From NCBI RefSeq assembly GCF_011303555.1, contig NZ_CP049868.1, positions 3,968,001 through 4,032,000 on the forward strand: 64,000 nucleotides of DNA, in the 5' to 3' direction. The notes beneath the pieces are model-generated. The model did not search any database. It saw nothing but the letters and a program-made list of their open reading frames with translations, and had not been told where the DNA came from. The position numbers and the translations under genes are program-made. Shown here in pieces: positions 8,928-18,227 of the stretch (position 1 is its first letter; each line of letters begins with the position of its first letter). The DNA is from Pedobacter sp. HDW13 (GTDB lineage: Bacteria; Bacteroidota; Bacteroidia; Sphingobacteriales; Sphingobacteriaceae).

Positions 8928-9788
8928 CTATGCTTTAGGCGCTAGCTCTAAGTGATAATGTACTAAATCATCTATAGGTGAGCGGATAATTTTACCCACG
9001 CCCATTTCGTAACGGTCGGCAACAATACTTAAAATATCGCGGAAACTATAGCCTACAGAACCCACGCAATTTAATTTGTGGTCCTTGTAGTTTGGATAGT
9101 GGATAACCAAAGCTTCGAAAAATGCAGTAAATGCATAATCGATAGTGCTGAAAGCATAATCTTCGTAGTTATCTTTAAAATCATATAAGAATTTACTAAA
9201 GCTGGCACAAAAACGATTTGGCAAAGGCTTGTTGTAAATGTTGTCGAAAATATCTTCGTTGGTTAATGCGTAGTTATCGTAAAAAGCTTCACGTAATCCT
9301 TTTGGCATGTAACCTTTCATGTAATCGCTTAAAATACGTTTACCAATGTACGAACCGCTACCTTCATCGCCCAGGAAATAACCCAAAGAATCGATGTTCA
9401 TGGTAATTTCGTTTCCATCATATAGGCATGAGTTTGTACCTGTACCTAAAATAGCTGCAAATCCTGGCTCGTTTCCAAGAAGTGCTCTGCAAGAGGCAAG
9501 TAAATCATGACCTACAAAAATGGTAGCATTGGTAAAAATCTGTTGCATGGCATCGGCCACAATTTTTACATTTGCCGGTGTAGAACAGCCCGCGCCGTAA
9601 TAATAAACTGCTGTTAGTTTTTCTCTTTCCAAGTGGTCTGGAAGAGTCTCATTCAAAGACTTTACAATGTACTCTCCTTTGGAAAAATATGGATTGTAAC
9701 CTTCAGTGTTAAAGTAAATTTTTCTGCCGGCCTCGTTAATCAGACACCAATTTGTTTTGGTCGATCCGCCGTCTGCAATTACTATCAT
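8928..9788 (-). CDS. BadF-family N-acetylglucosamine kinase-like protein
   Basis: 286-aa ASKHA kinase of the BadF/NAGK family, expected to phosphorylate an amino sugar or other hexose with ATP in the cytosol. The motifs are intact: phosphate-1 DGGSTKTNW (residues 6-14), the central aspartate in GHD near residue 101, phosphate-2 GTGTNS near 122 and the adenosine motif GDEGSGSYIGK near 145. It is a diverged paralogue of the protein at 6127, which has lost several of these residues. It is transcribed alone; a GTGTA-N5-TACAC operator lies about 105 bp upstream of its start, suggesting the same regulator. Substrate specificity is inferred from family only. Confidence 0.85.
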   Translation of the reverse strand: MIVIADGGSTKTNWCLINEAGRKIYFNTEGYNPYFSKGEYIVKSLNETLPDHLEREKLTAVYYYGAGCSTPANVKIVADAMQQIFTNATIFVGHDLLASCRALLGNEPGFAAILGTGTNSCLYDGNEITMNIDSLGYFLGDEGSGSYIGKRILSDYMKGYMPKGLREAFYDNYALTNEDIFDNIYNKPLPNRFCASFSKFLYDFKDNYEDYAFSTIDYAFTAFFEALVIHYPNYKDHKLNCVGSVGYSFRDILSIVADRYEMGVGKIIRSPIDDLVHYHLELAPKA

Positions 9789-9894
9789 TTTTATTTATTT
9801 TTGGTTTTAGCACGATAAAAGTATAAAAAGTCTTATATTTTGTATCCTTTTTTTTAATAATTTTTTAACAATTTGTTGTTGCTGAAAATTAAGT

Positions 9895-9909
9895 GTGTAA
9901 AAAATACAC
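9895..9909. promoter_or_regulatory. GTGTA-N5-TACAC operator, site 3
   Basis: GTGTAAAAAATACAC with identical spacing to site 1, in the gap between the kinase gene (minus) and threonine aldolase (plus). It is about 105 bp from either start codon, so which gene it controls is not clear; the kinase is the more logical target. Confidence 0.55.
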
Positions 9910-10009
9910 TATATAGAGCGTTTAATGGCCGAAAAACCTTAAAATTATACCAGAAAGGGCATTGGTCTTTTTTTTTAACATCAAGAATTTTTTACAATCG
10001 AATAGCGAA

Positions 10010-11032
10010 ATGAACAACAGATTTTTAGATTTCAGAAGTGATACGGTTACCAAACCAACAGCCGGAATGCTGGAAGCCATGATGACTGCAAAAGTGGGAG
10101 ATGACGTTTTTGGTGAAGACGAAACGGTGCATGCATTGGAGACAAAACTGGCTTTGGCTTTTAATATGGAAGCAGGATTATTTTGCCCTTCGGGAACCAT
10201 GACCAACCAGATCGCCATTAAGTGTTTTACCCAGCCGATGGATGAGGTAATCTGTGATCAGACTGCACATGTTTACCGTTACGAAATTGGTGGCATTGCT
10301 TTCCACTCTGGTGCATCGGTAAGGTTGTTGCATGGCGAGCGTGGTATTTTAACACCCGAGCTCATTGAACCTGAAATTAATGATGACAACATTCATTATC
10401 CCAATTCGAGTTTGGTGGTTTTAGAAAATACGGTAAATAAAGGCGGTGGTAGTTGCTATACCTTATCGCAGATTGCGCCAATTCACCATTTATGCAATAT
10501 AAAAGGTTTAAAGCTGCATTTAGATGGCGCCCGCATCTTTAATGCCTTAGCGGCAACCGGCGATCATGCAAGCGCATATGGTAAATACTTTGATGGCATT
10601 TCGGTGTGCCTCTCAAAAGGTTTAGGCGCTCCGGTAGGTTCGGTGCTGTTGGGAACCAAACAAATGATTAATAAAGCCCGAAAAATCAGGAAAGCTTTTG
10701 GTGGCGGTATGCGTCAGGCAGGCTTTTTAGCTGCAGCGGGTATTTATGCACTCGATCATCATGTCGCCAGGTTAAAAGATGATCATGCGCATGCAAAGGC
10801 TTTAGCTGTGGCCCTGGCCCGTACAGCTTATGTAAAAGCGATTATGCCGGTTGAAACCAATATTGTCGTTTTTGAGGTTGAAAAAGGTACTGCAGAGAAA
10901 ATTGTGCACCAGTTAAAGGAAAAAGGATTGCATTGCAACACCACCAGTGCAAGCACAGTGCGGTTGGTTACGCATTTAGACCTTACTCCTGCAATGATAG
11001 ATCAGGCTATTGAAATAATTTTGCACCTTTAA
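10010..11032 (+). CDS. ltaE: Low-specificity L-threonine aldolase
   Basis: 340-aa PLP-dependent aldolase cleaving L-threonine or L-allo-threonine to glycine and acetaldehyde. The start at 10010 gives the family's usual N-terminus with FRSDTVTKPT; an upstream extension to 9962 has no homology-like content. Further signatures are VGDDVFGEDETV (about residues 28-39), HLDGARIFNA near 170 and the PLP lysine in the SVCLSKGLGAPVGS segment near 200. The length is typical. Single-gene transcription unit; the upstream gap contains a copy of the local operator, but there is no direct reason to link this gene to sugar control. Confidence 0.93.
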   Translation: MNNRFLDFRSDTVTKPTAGMLEAMMTAKVGDDVFGEDETVHALETKLALAFNMEAGLFCPSGTMTNQIAIKCFTQPMDEVICDQTAHVYRYEIGGIAFHSGASVRLLHGERGILTPELIEPEINDDNIHYPNSSLVVLENTVNKGGGSCYTLSQIAPIHHLCNIKGLKLHLDGARIFNALAATGDHASAYGKYFDGISVCLSKGLGAPVGSVLLGTKQMINKARKIRKAFGGGMRQAGFLAAAGIYALDHHVARLKDDHAHAKALAVALARTAYVKAIMPVETNIVVFEVEKGTAEKIVHQLKEKGLHCNTTSASTVRLVTHLDLTPAMIDQAIEIILHL

Positions 11033-11079
11033 GCAGAAACTCATATTTTACCTTTTATAATCAAATATTAAAGTACTAC

Positions 11080-11862
11080 ATGAAGACAATAAGGTTTATG
11101 GCAATGCTTTTGTTGGTTGTATTTTCAGCTAAGGTTAAGGCACAAGAGCGTGCTCAGGCAAATTTTTTAGTTCGTAGTGCAAAATATGATTTCTCAAAAA
11201 TATGGGTTAGGGATTGCATTGCTGATTTATATTTCGAAAATGAAAATAAAAACCAAAAAATTAAAACTCCCGAACCTCTTGGCTTTATTGGCGATAATTA
11301 TCAGCGATTTTATATTCATTTGATTTCTGTTGTTAAGGATTTGGAAAATCCGAATGAATACTTTGCTTATGGAAAAACTAAGGTGAAAAATAATATATGT
11401 GCCTTTCAGGGAAAAATTAAGATTACCAGTGCACAGTTCGGTAAAGAAAGCGATAATCCTAAATTTAAGCAAGGTACTATCATTGCAGATATTTTGTTTT
11501 TTGAAGATCAAAGTAACATTTCCTCAGGTGTACTAAAAGGGAAAATAAAGACAAATTTTGTTTTAGATACAAAAGGGAATATGTTCTATGATTCTGTAAA
11601 TGCTGTAGCCGATGGTTTTTCAAATAATACATTCGAAGGAATATGGACGAGTTATAAAACCAACGTTGCTAAAAAATGTAACTGGGGTGATTTTAGAATC
11701 CCAAACTCAGGCGATCTTGATATTGGTGCAGCTGAATTTAGTGTAAACGATAAATATCTTAAGAATGGTTGGGAAAGTTATAGATTAGCCTATGGTGGTA
11801 ACAATAACACCGACGCATACAAAATAGCCAATAGAAAAGAATCTGAAAAGTGGTGGAAATAA
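11080..11862 (+). CDS. Hypothetical secreted protein
   Basis: 260-aa protein with an N-terminal signal peptide (MKTIRFMAMLLLVVFSAKVKAQ, cleavage after KVKAQ or nearby), so periplasmic or surface exposed. The mature part is rich in aromatic and lysine residues and looks beta-rich (for example KTKVKNNICAFQGKIKI), with no catalytic motif I can name. It lies 47 bp after the threonine aldolase gene and 6 bp before the biotin carboxylase gene, so it may share their transcript, although function gives no link. I do not recognise a family. Confidence 0.7.
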   Translation: MKTIRFMAMLLLVVFSAKVKAQERAQANFLVRSAKYDFSKIWVRDCIADLYFENENKNQKIKTPEPLGFIGDNYQRFYIHLISVVKDLENPNEYFAYGKTKVKNNICAFQGKIKITSAQFGKESDNPKFKQGTIIADILFFEDQSNISSGVLKGKIKTNFVLDTKGNMFYDSVNAVADGFSNNTFEGIWTSYKTNVAKKCNWGDFRIPNSGDLDIGAAEFSVNDKYLKNGWESYRLAYGGNNNTDAYKIANRKESEKWWK

Positions 11863-11868
11863 AATATT

Positions 11869-13380
11869 ATGCCTAACAACTCCAAACTAATAACTCCAAT
11901 CTCCAAATTGCTAATCGCCAACCGTGGCGAAATAGCTTTACGTATTATGCGCTCAGCAAAAGAAATGGGGATTAAAACGGTTGCTGTTTTTTCTGAAGCT
12001 GATCGCAATGCGTTGCATGTACGTTATGCCGATGAGGCGGTTTTTATCGGACCAGCGCCTTCCAATCAAAGTTATCTGGTAGGGGAGAAAATTATAGAGG
12101 CTTGTAAACTTACAGGTGCACAGGCCATTCATCCGGGTTATGGTTTTTTATCCGAGAATGCAGGTTTTGCGCAAATGGTTGCCGATGCAGGTTTAATTCT
12201 GGTTGGTCCTTCGCCGCAGGCTATGGAAACCATGGGCAATAAACTATCTGCAAAGGCTGCAGCATTAAAATATAACATCCCAATGGTTCCGGGCACGGAA
12301 GAAGCCATACAGGATGTAAACGAAGCCAAACAGCGCGCCATTGAAGTGGGTTTTCCGATTTTGATCAAAGCAGCTGCCGGTGGTGGTGGTAAGGGCATGC
12401 GTATTGTAGAACAAGCTGCCGATTTTGAAGAACAGATGCAACTGGCGGTAAGTGAAGCAACCTCTGCCTTTGGCGATGGAGCGGTTTTTATAGAACGTTA
12501 TGTTACTTCGCCCCGTCACATCGAAATACAGGTGCTGGGCGATACACATGGCAATATTGTTCATCTTTTTGAACGCGAATGCTCCGTGCAACGCCGTCAC
12601 CAGAAAGTGGTAGAAGAAGCGCCTTCATCTGTGCTCACCGAAGAAATCAGGCAGCGGATGGGGAAATGTGCGGTAGATGTAGCTCGTTCGGTAAACTATA
12701 CCGGTGCCGGAACAGTTGAATTTATCCTTGATGAAAACCTCGATTTTTTCTTCCTCGAAATGAATACCCGTTTGCAGGTAGAGCATCCGGTAACCGAACT
12801 GATTACGGGGATCGATCTGGTAAAAGAGCAGATTAAAATTGCTTGCGGCGAAAAATTAAGTTTTAATCAGGACGATTTAAAAATCAATGGGCACGCCATC
12901 GAACTTCGGGTTTATGCAGAAGATCCGGCTAATAATTTCCTTCCTGATATTGGTAAACTTCAAACCTACGTAACCCCGCAGGGAAATGGTGTAAGGGTGG
13001 ATGATGGCTTTGAACAAGGAATGGATATACCCATTTATTACGACCCGATGATTGCCAAACTGATTACTTATGGCAAGGATAGGGAAGAAGCAATGGAGCG
13101 TATGGTGCGGGCAATTGAAGAATATGATATTACGGGGATAGAAACTACTTTAGGTTTTGGTAAATTTGTAATGCAGCACGAAGCTTTTAAAACCGGAAAT
13201 TTTGATACGCATTTTGTCGCAAAATATTTTAAACCTGAAAGTTTAAAGGTACAAGACGAAACTGAAGCCTTAATTGCTGCGGTTATTGCTGCCAGGCTGT
13301 TCCAGAAAAAGGATGTGCAGGTTAGCGATACAACAAAGCAAAATACTTCGGACTGGAGGAAAAACAGGTTGAAATATTAA
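11869..13380 (+). CDS. accC: Biotin carboxylase (acyl-CoA carboxylase subunit)
   Basis: 503-aa ATP-grasp biotin carboxylase that carboxylates the biotin of a carrier protein with bicarbonate and ATP. Visible: N-terminal LLIANRGEIALRIMRSA (about residues 14-30), the glycine-rich ATP loop AAAGGGGKGMRIV near 168-180, the FIERYV segment near 205 and MNTRLQVEHPVTE near 298-310, followed by the C-terminal domain with RVYAEDP. There is no biotinyl-carrier or carboxyltransferase gene beside it, so it could serve acetyl-CoA or propionyl-CoA carboxylase. The extended C-terminus (after residue about 450) is a variable part of this family. Confidence 0.92.
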   Translation: MPNNSKLITPISKLLIANRGEIALRIMRSAKEMGIKTVAVFSEADRNALHVRYADEAVFIGPAPSNQSYLVGEKIIEACKLTGAQAIHPGYGFLSENAGFAQMVADAGLILVGPSPQAMETMGNKLSAKAAALKYNIPMVPGTEEAIQDVNEAKQRAIEVGFPILIKAAAGGGGKGMRIVEQAADFEEQMQLAVSEATSAFGDGAVFIERYVTSPRHIEIQVLGDTHGNIVHLFERECSVQRRHQKVVEEAPSSVLTEEIRQRMGKCAVDVARSVNYTGAGTVEFILDENLDFFFLEMNTRLQVEHPVTELITGIDLVKEQIKIACGEKLSFNQDDLKINGHAIELRVYAEDPANNFLPDIGKLQTYVTPQGNGVRVDDGFEQGMDIPIYYDPMIAKLITYGKDREEAMERMVRAIEEYDITGIETTLGFGKFVMQHEAFKTGNFDTHFVAKYFKPESLKVQDETEALIAAVIAARLFQKKDVQVSDTTKQNTSDWRKNRLKY

Positions 13381-13402
13381 TACATTTTACTATTGCGCTG
13401 AC

Positions 13403-13486
13403 CGTCATTCCCAACTTGATCCGATAGCTATCGGATGGGAATCTTAAACCAATAGCTTTAAGGTTCCCGCCTGCGCGGGAATGACG
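13403..13486. repeat. REP-like intergenic repeat with nested hairpins
   Basis: Bounded by CGTCATTCCC (13403-13412) and its complement GGGAATGACG (13477-13486). It contains the perfect palindrome ATCCGATAGCTATCGGAT (13419-13436) and the hairpin TTCCCGC-CTGC-GCGGGAA (13464-13481). A partial relative with the same GGGAATGACG end lies at 48845. It probably acts as a terminator-like element after the biotin carboxylase gene. Confidence 0.75.
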
Positions 13487-13510
13487 TTTAGAAGAAAAAA
13501 ATAAACACCA

Positions 13511-14095
13511 ATGTTCACAGGAATTATAGAAACCCTTGGCGAAGTTACCGCCATCAAAAACGATCATACCAACATCCATTTCACCATTTCATCGACCATT
13601 AGTCATGAGCTGAAAATAGACCAAAGCGTTGCACACAACGGCGTGTGTTTAACAGTCGTGGCTTTAAATGATGGTACACATACCGTTACAGCAATAGATG
13701 AAACACTGAATAAAACCAATTTGGATGCATTAAAAGTGGGCAGCAAGGTAAACCTGGAGCGCTGCATGCAAATGAACGCTCGTTTAGATGGTCACATTGT
13801 TCAGGGCCATGTAGACCAAACTGCAGTTTGCGTTAAGCGCGAAGAATTGGATGGAAGCTGGGAATACCGCTTTAAATACGACGCATCTGCAGGTAATGTA
13901 ACTGTAGAAAAAGGTTCGGCCTGTGTAAATGGCATCAGCTTAACTGTGGTAAATTCTGCTGCCGACGAATTTTCTGTTTTCATTATTCCTTACACTTTCG
14001 AACATACCAATTTACAGGAAGTAAATGTAGGCGATACGGTAAACCTCGAGTTCGATATTATTGGCAAATACGTGGCGCGACTGATGAGCCGGTAA
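13511..14095 (+). CDS. ribE: Riboflavin synthase, alpha subunit
   Basis: 194-aa riboflavin synthase, which dismutates two molecules of 6,7-dimethyl-8-ribityllumazine to riboflavin. The N-terminus MFTGIIETLG is diagnostic. Two lumazine-binding repeats are visible, each beginning with a GxV-type turn and carrying the SVAHNGVCLTV (about residues 38-48) and GSACVNGISLTV (about 136-147) segments. The length is normal. No other rib genes are adjacent. The start follows a REP-like repeat by about 25 bp. Confidence 0.95.
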   Translation: MFTGIIETLGEVTAIKNDHTNIHFTISSTISHELKIDQSVAHNGVCLTVVALNDGTHTVTAIDETLNKTNLDALKVGSKVNLERCMQMNARLDGHIVQGHVDQTAVCVKREELDGSWEYRFKYDASAGNVTVEKGSACVNGISLTVVNSAADEFSVFIIPYTFEHTNLQEVNVGDTVNLEFDIIGKYVARLMSR

Positions 14096-14111
14096 TTTTA
14101 ATATTTACTGC

Positions 14112-14810
14112 ATGACAATAATTGGAACGATTTGGCTTGTTGCTGCTGTCATTTTTTTTGGATTTATGATTGCACTGTATTTCGGGATTAAAATCGAAAG
14201 AAAAAAAGCGGAAGAAATTCAAAAAGTATACGATAAAATAAATGCAGTAAATAGTACAATTAAGCATCTGGGTAAAATAGGGGCAACAACCAATGCTCCC
14301 GTGGTATCAGCAACCTCTTCAACATTTTTATCTTTAAAAGTGCTAATGGGTATAGAGCGGTTTTCAAGCAGTGAACATGATTATTGGATCGAGTTTCATT
14401 TAGAAAAACTAACCGAAATGGAGCTTAATTTTAGGCTGGAAAAAGTTGAGGTTTATTTAGATGACGTTAAGTTTGACTCCAACTTATCTGTGCTTTATGA
14501 GAAAGTACCCGAATATTTATCGCCACCTTATGGAAATAGGTATTATAATACACAATATTTCAACAATTACTTTCTTGGTGTAAACGCACAACGTTTCTTT
14601 ATTTTTAAAAGTAAAATTACCCTTGATCAAAATAATCCTGTTTTCAAGGATTCAGATTTTATCAAAATTTACGTTTCCTACAATAAAATAAATCCTGATT
14701 CAGGTAAGTACGAAGAATTTTCAGAAACTGTTTTTACAGAATCATTTAAGAAAATGAAATTTCAGGATATAATTTCCATCGATGAGCAATTAGATTGGAT
14801 CGATGATTAA
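14112..14810 (+). CDS. Hypothetical single-pass membrane protein
   Basis: 232-aa protein with one N-terminal transmembrane helix (about residues 3-26, IIGTIWLVAAVIFFGFMIAL), then a short charged, probably coiled segment (ERKKAEEIQKVYDKI) and a soluble C-terminal domain of about 180 residues. No family is recognised. It begins 16 bp after the ribE stop codon, so the two are probably co-transcribed, but nothing connects them functionally. Confidence 0.7.
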   Translation: MTIIGTIWLVAAVIFFGFMIALYFGIKIERKKAEEIQKVYDKINAVNSTIKHLGKIGATTNAPVVSATSSTFLSLKVLMGIERFSSSEHDYWIEFHLEKLTEMELNFRLEKVEVYLDDVKFDSNLSVLYEKVPEYLSPPYGNRYYNTQYFNNYFLGVNAQRFFIFKSKITLDQNNPVFKDSDFIKIYVSYNKINPDSGKYEEFSETVFTESFKKMKFQDIISIDEQLDWIDD

Positions 14811-14946
14811 TTATTTGTTTATGAGTATTTTGTGTATTTTTTAACGTTGCTGTAACGCTTAACTTTTCATAACAGTGCAGGATAGTTGAGCGGATAATAT
14901 TGCTGATTATTACTGTGAAACACAAAAAACCTAACACTAACCATTT

Positions 14947-17598
14947 ATGAACAAAATCTTACGCGCGCCGGGCGCACTATGTACTCTCGCATTGCTATTC
15001 TCGATCGTTACTCACGCAGTAGCGCAGAAAATTGCTGTAAAGGATTTAACCGTTGAGCATTTAGTAAATCCTTTTAGTATAGATAATCCCAAACCACGCT
15101 TTAGCTGGAAACTGGTATCTGCAATTAAAGGCACCAAACAAAATAATTACGAAATCAGATTGGGAACCTCAGCCACAATCGATAATAAAGCGTTGTGGAA
15201 AGCAAATGTAAGCAATGATCAATCGGTGTTGGTTAGTTACGATGGACCACAATTATCATCCAAAACCAGGTATTACTGGCAGGTTAGGGTAAAAGATAAC
15301 CATGGTAATACTTCGGCCTGGTCTCCGGTTCAGTACTTTCAAACCGGTTTAAAACCCGAAGACTGGAGTGCCAAATGGATCGCTGTTGATGGAAAAGATA
15401 CCACTCTGGCCAGCCCCATGTTCAGAAAAGAAATCAACCTGAAAAAAGATGTCCGCTCGGCAATGGCCTACATTACCGCAAAGGGTCTATATCAGGCCGA
15501 GCTAAATGGTAAGCGCATCAGTAATGCTTATTTCGCCCCCGGTTGGACGAGCTACAAAAATCATATTCAATACCAGGCTTACGAGCTCGGCACATCACTT
15601 AAGAAAGGTGCCAACGTAATTGGTGTATCATTGGGTGATGGCTGGTACAAAGGCCGTATTGGCTTTGGCTGGCAAAAACAATTCTACGGCGATACACGGG
15701 CACTATTGCTACAGCTAGATGTAGTGTATACCGATGGAACCAAAGAAACCATTGTTACCGATAATAGCTGGAAAAGCAATTACGGACCAATACGCGCTGC
15801 AAATATTTATGATGGCGAAAATTACGATGCCAGGTTAGAGATTGCAGGCTGGAACAATATCGGCTATAAAGAAACGGCAGACTGGAAGCCTGTGCGCACG
15901 CTCGAAAACGGACCAGAAAAACTGGTAGGCATGAGCGGGCCACAGGTAACCAAACACGAAGAATTTAAAGCCCTAAAGATTTTTAAAACGCCACTTGGCG
16001 AAACCGTTGTAGATTTTGGACAGAATCTGGTAGGTTGGGTAATGCTGAAAGCCAAAGGGCCTGCAGGCACTAAAATTACCATTAGCCATGCCGAAGTTTT
16101 AACCAAAGCAGGTAATTTTTATACCACTAATCTGCGTACAGCCAAACAACAAAATAATTATACTTTAAAGGGTGGCGATGAACAGGTTTTTGAGCCACAT
16201 TTCACTTTTCAGGGTTTTAGGTATGCTAAAATAGATGGCTATCCCGGCGAGTTAAAGCTTGACGATTTGACGGCCGTTGCGGTTTACTCAGATATGCAAA
16301 CCAGCGGTAAGTTTAGCACCTCTAACCCTTTGTTAAATCAGTTGCAGCATAACATCAGCTGGGGACAGAAAGGGAACTTTGTAGATGTACCTACCGATTG
16401 TCCGCAACGCGACGAACGCCTCGGCTGGACGGGCGATGCCCAGGCTTTTGCCAATACTGCTGCTTACAACATGGATGTTTCAGGCTTTTTTACCAAATGG
16501 TTAAAAGATGTAGCTGCCGATCAGTTGCCGAGTGGTAGTGTACCTTTTGTGGTGCCCAATGTACTCAACAGCACAGATGCGGGTTCGGCGGGCTGGGCAG
16601 ATGTGGCTACCATCATTCCCTGGGATCTGTATGTGGTTTACGCAGATAAAGGTTTGCTCGAAACACAGTATGGAAGCATGAAAAAATGGGTCGATTATAT
16701 TTCATCAGTAGCTAAAAATAATTTGTGGAACAGTGGTTTCCACTTTGGAGACTGGTTATTTTACCGTCCTAACGATGATAACGATGGTCGTGCCGCCGTA
16801 ACCGATAAGTACATGATTGCGCAAACATTTTATGCCCACTCTACACAATTGCTCATTAATGCCGCAAAAGTTTTAGGTAAAACAGACGATGTAACGAAAT
16901 ACAGCGATTTGCTGGCTAAGATAAAAGCAGCCTACCTGGCCGAAAATATGACCGCTAATGGTAAACTGATCTCGAATACACAAACGGCTTACGTTTTGGC
17001 GTTGCAATTTGATATGCTGCCCGAAAACCTGCGTGCGCAAGCTGCACAACGCCTGGTAGATAATGTGCGTGATTACGGTAACCACCTTACCACCGGTTTT
17101 TTGGGCACACCATATCTCTGCCATGTATTAAGCCGCTTCGGGCACGAAAATGTAGCCTACGATTTGTTGATGCAGGAAAAATATCCATCGTGGCTTTACC
17201 CTGTTAAAATGGGCGCTACTACCATTTGGGAACGTTGGGATGGTATTAAACAAGATGGTTCTTTCCAAACGGCCGATATGAATTCTTTTAACCACTATGC
17301 TTATGGCGCAATTGGCGATTGGATGTACAAAAATATTACGGGTATTAATCCGGTTGTAGCCCAGCCAGGTTACAAAGCAATTTTAATTGCGCCTAGGCCT
17401 GGAGGTAATTTAACCAGCGCATCAGCTGAACTCGAAACGGTTTACGGAACTGTAAAGTCTTCATGGATTTTAAGCGATGGTGTTTTTAAGCTTGATGTAG
17501 TGGTGCCAGCCAATGCCACAGCTACGGTGGTATTACCGAAAACCGATAAAAAAGAAGAAATCGGATCGGGAAGCTATCATTTTGAAACCAAATATTAA
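14947..17598 (+). CDS. GH78 family alpha-L-rhamnosidase
   Basis: 883-aa secreted glycoside hydrolase of family 78, releasing terminal alpha-L-rhamnose from plant or microbial glycans. A signal peptide ends near residue 26 (THAVAQ). Domains in order: an N-terminal fibronectin-III-like beta domain (about 30-130) with NPFSIDNPKPRFSW, a beta-sandwich carbohydrate-binding domain (about 160-310), a beta domain, then the (alpha/alpha)6 catalytic barrel from about 450 containing DCPQRDERLGWTGDA (about 484-498) with the acidic catalytic residues, and a C-terminal beta domain. It is a single gene with no SusC/SusD pair nearby. The length is normal for GH78. Confidence 0.93.
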   Translation: MNKILRAPGALCTLALLFSIVTHAVAQKIAVKDLTVEHLVNPFSIDNPKPRFSWKLVSAIKGTKQNNYEIRLGTSATIDNKALWKANVSNDQSVLVSYDGPQLSSKTRYYWQVRVKDNHGNTSAWSPVQYFQTGLKPEDWSAKWIAVDGKDTTLASPMFRKEINLKKDVRSAMAYITAKGLYQAELNGKRISNAYFAPGWTSYKNHIQYQAYELGTSLKKGANVIGVSLGDGWYKGRIGFGWQKQFYGDTRALLLQLDVVYTDGTKETIVTDNSWKSNYGPIRAANIYDGENYDARLEIAGWNNIGYKETADWKPVRTLENGPEKLVGMSGPQVTKHEEFKALKIFKTPLGETVVDFGQNLVGWVMLKAKGPAGTKITISHAEVLTKAGNFYTTNLRTAKQQNNYTLKGGDEQVFEPHFTFQGFRYAKIDGYPGELKLDDLTAVAVYSDMQTSGKFSTSNPLLNQLQHNISWGQKGNFVDVPTDCPQRDERLGWTGDAQAFANTAAYNMDVSGFFTKWLKDVAADQLPSGSVPFVVPNVLNSTDAGSAGWADVATIIPWDLYVVYADKGLLETQYGSMKKWVDYISSVAKNNLWNSGFHFGDWLFYRPNDDNDGRAAVTDKYMIAQTFYAHSTQLLINAAKVLGKTDDVTKYSDLLAKIKAAYLAENMTANGKLISNTQTAYVLALQFDMLPENLRAQAAQRLVDNVRDYGNHLTTGFLGTPYLCHVLSRFGHENVAYDLLMQEKYPSWLYPVKMGATTIWERWDGIKQDGSFQTADMNSFNHYAYGAIGDWMYKNITGINPVVAQPGYKAILIAPRPGGNLTSASAELETVYGTVKSSWILSDGVFKLDVVVPANATATVVLPKTDKKEEIGSGSYHFETKY

Positions 17599-17650
17599 TC
17601 GCTTAATATTGCAGCACGGTTAAAAGGAGGCTGTACCATTTATTTTGTTT

Positions 17651-17723
17651 TGTCATCCTGAGCCTGTCGAAGGACTATAGTTTACTTGTAGGCTAAAGCG
17701 TTTCGACAGGTTCAACGTGACAG
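17651..17723. repeat. Inverted-repeat intergenic element
   Basis: A 73-bp element with arms TGTCATCCTGAGCCTGTCGA (17651-17670) and TCGACAGGTTCAACGTGACA (17703-17722), which pair imperfectly; the inner 9 bp CCTGTCGAA/TTCGACAGG is perfect. This word is a common dispersed intergenic repeat in Bacteroidota and other bacteria. It lies after the rhamnosidase gene and may act as its transcription end. Confidence 0.7.
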
Positions 17724-17765
17724 ATCTAAATGATTCGCTTCCTTAACCGATGACTTAAAAAATAA

Positions 17766-18227
17766 ATGTACAGTAAAGAAGAATCAGCGAGGTTACGTCA
17801 ACAGTTTTGGATTAGTTTCGGGCAATACATGAAACCCGTGCCCTCGGCTAGCGGATCAACCGTAAACTGGACCAATTACAAAACAGGAGTTAAAAATATC
17901 TTCTTTAAAATGGATGTCGATAAAAAAAAGGCTTTTATTAGCATCCAGCTGTCACATCCCGATGCAGATATCAGGCATTTAATATTTGAGCAGTTCGAAG
18001 AGTTTAAGCTTATGTTTAGCAATCAGGTAGGCGAAGAGTGGGAATGGATTAAGGATGCAACCGATGATTTTGGTAAAACCGTAAGCCTGATTTCGATATC
18101 CATTAGTGGTGTAAGTATTTTTAACCAACAGCACTGGCCTGAACTGATTTCCTTTTTCAAGCCCCGAATTATTGCACTCGATGATTTTTGGGACAATGTA
18201 AAGCCTGTATTCGAAAACCTGGTTTAA
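17766..18227 (+). CDS. DUF4268-like protein
   Basis: 153-aa soluble protein resembling the DUF4268 domain, which is often found with restriction or nuclease-like folds but has no settled function. The visible core is FWISFGQYMKP followed by NWTNYKTGVKNIFFKMDVDKKKA and a C-terminal ISFFKPRIIALDDFWDN. No signal peptide or membrane segment. It is tail-to-tail with the TPR gene: the two stop codons overlap within TTAA at 18224-18227. No restriction system lies nearby. The family assignment is from memory of its sequence style. Confidence 0.65.
   Translation: MYSKEESARLRQQFWISFGQYMKPVPSASGSTVNWTNYKTGVKNIFFKMDVDKKKAFISIQLSHPDADIRHLIFEQFEEFKLMFSNQVGEEWEWIKDATDDFGKTVSLISISISGVSIFNQQHWPELISFFKPRIIALDDFWDNVKPVFENLV

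Noticed and set aside
9962-10009. Upstream extension of threonine aldolase
   Set aside because: The family N-terminus begins at the ATG at 10010; the extra 16 codons are T-rich intergenic sequence.
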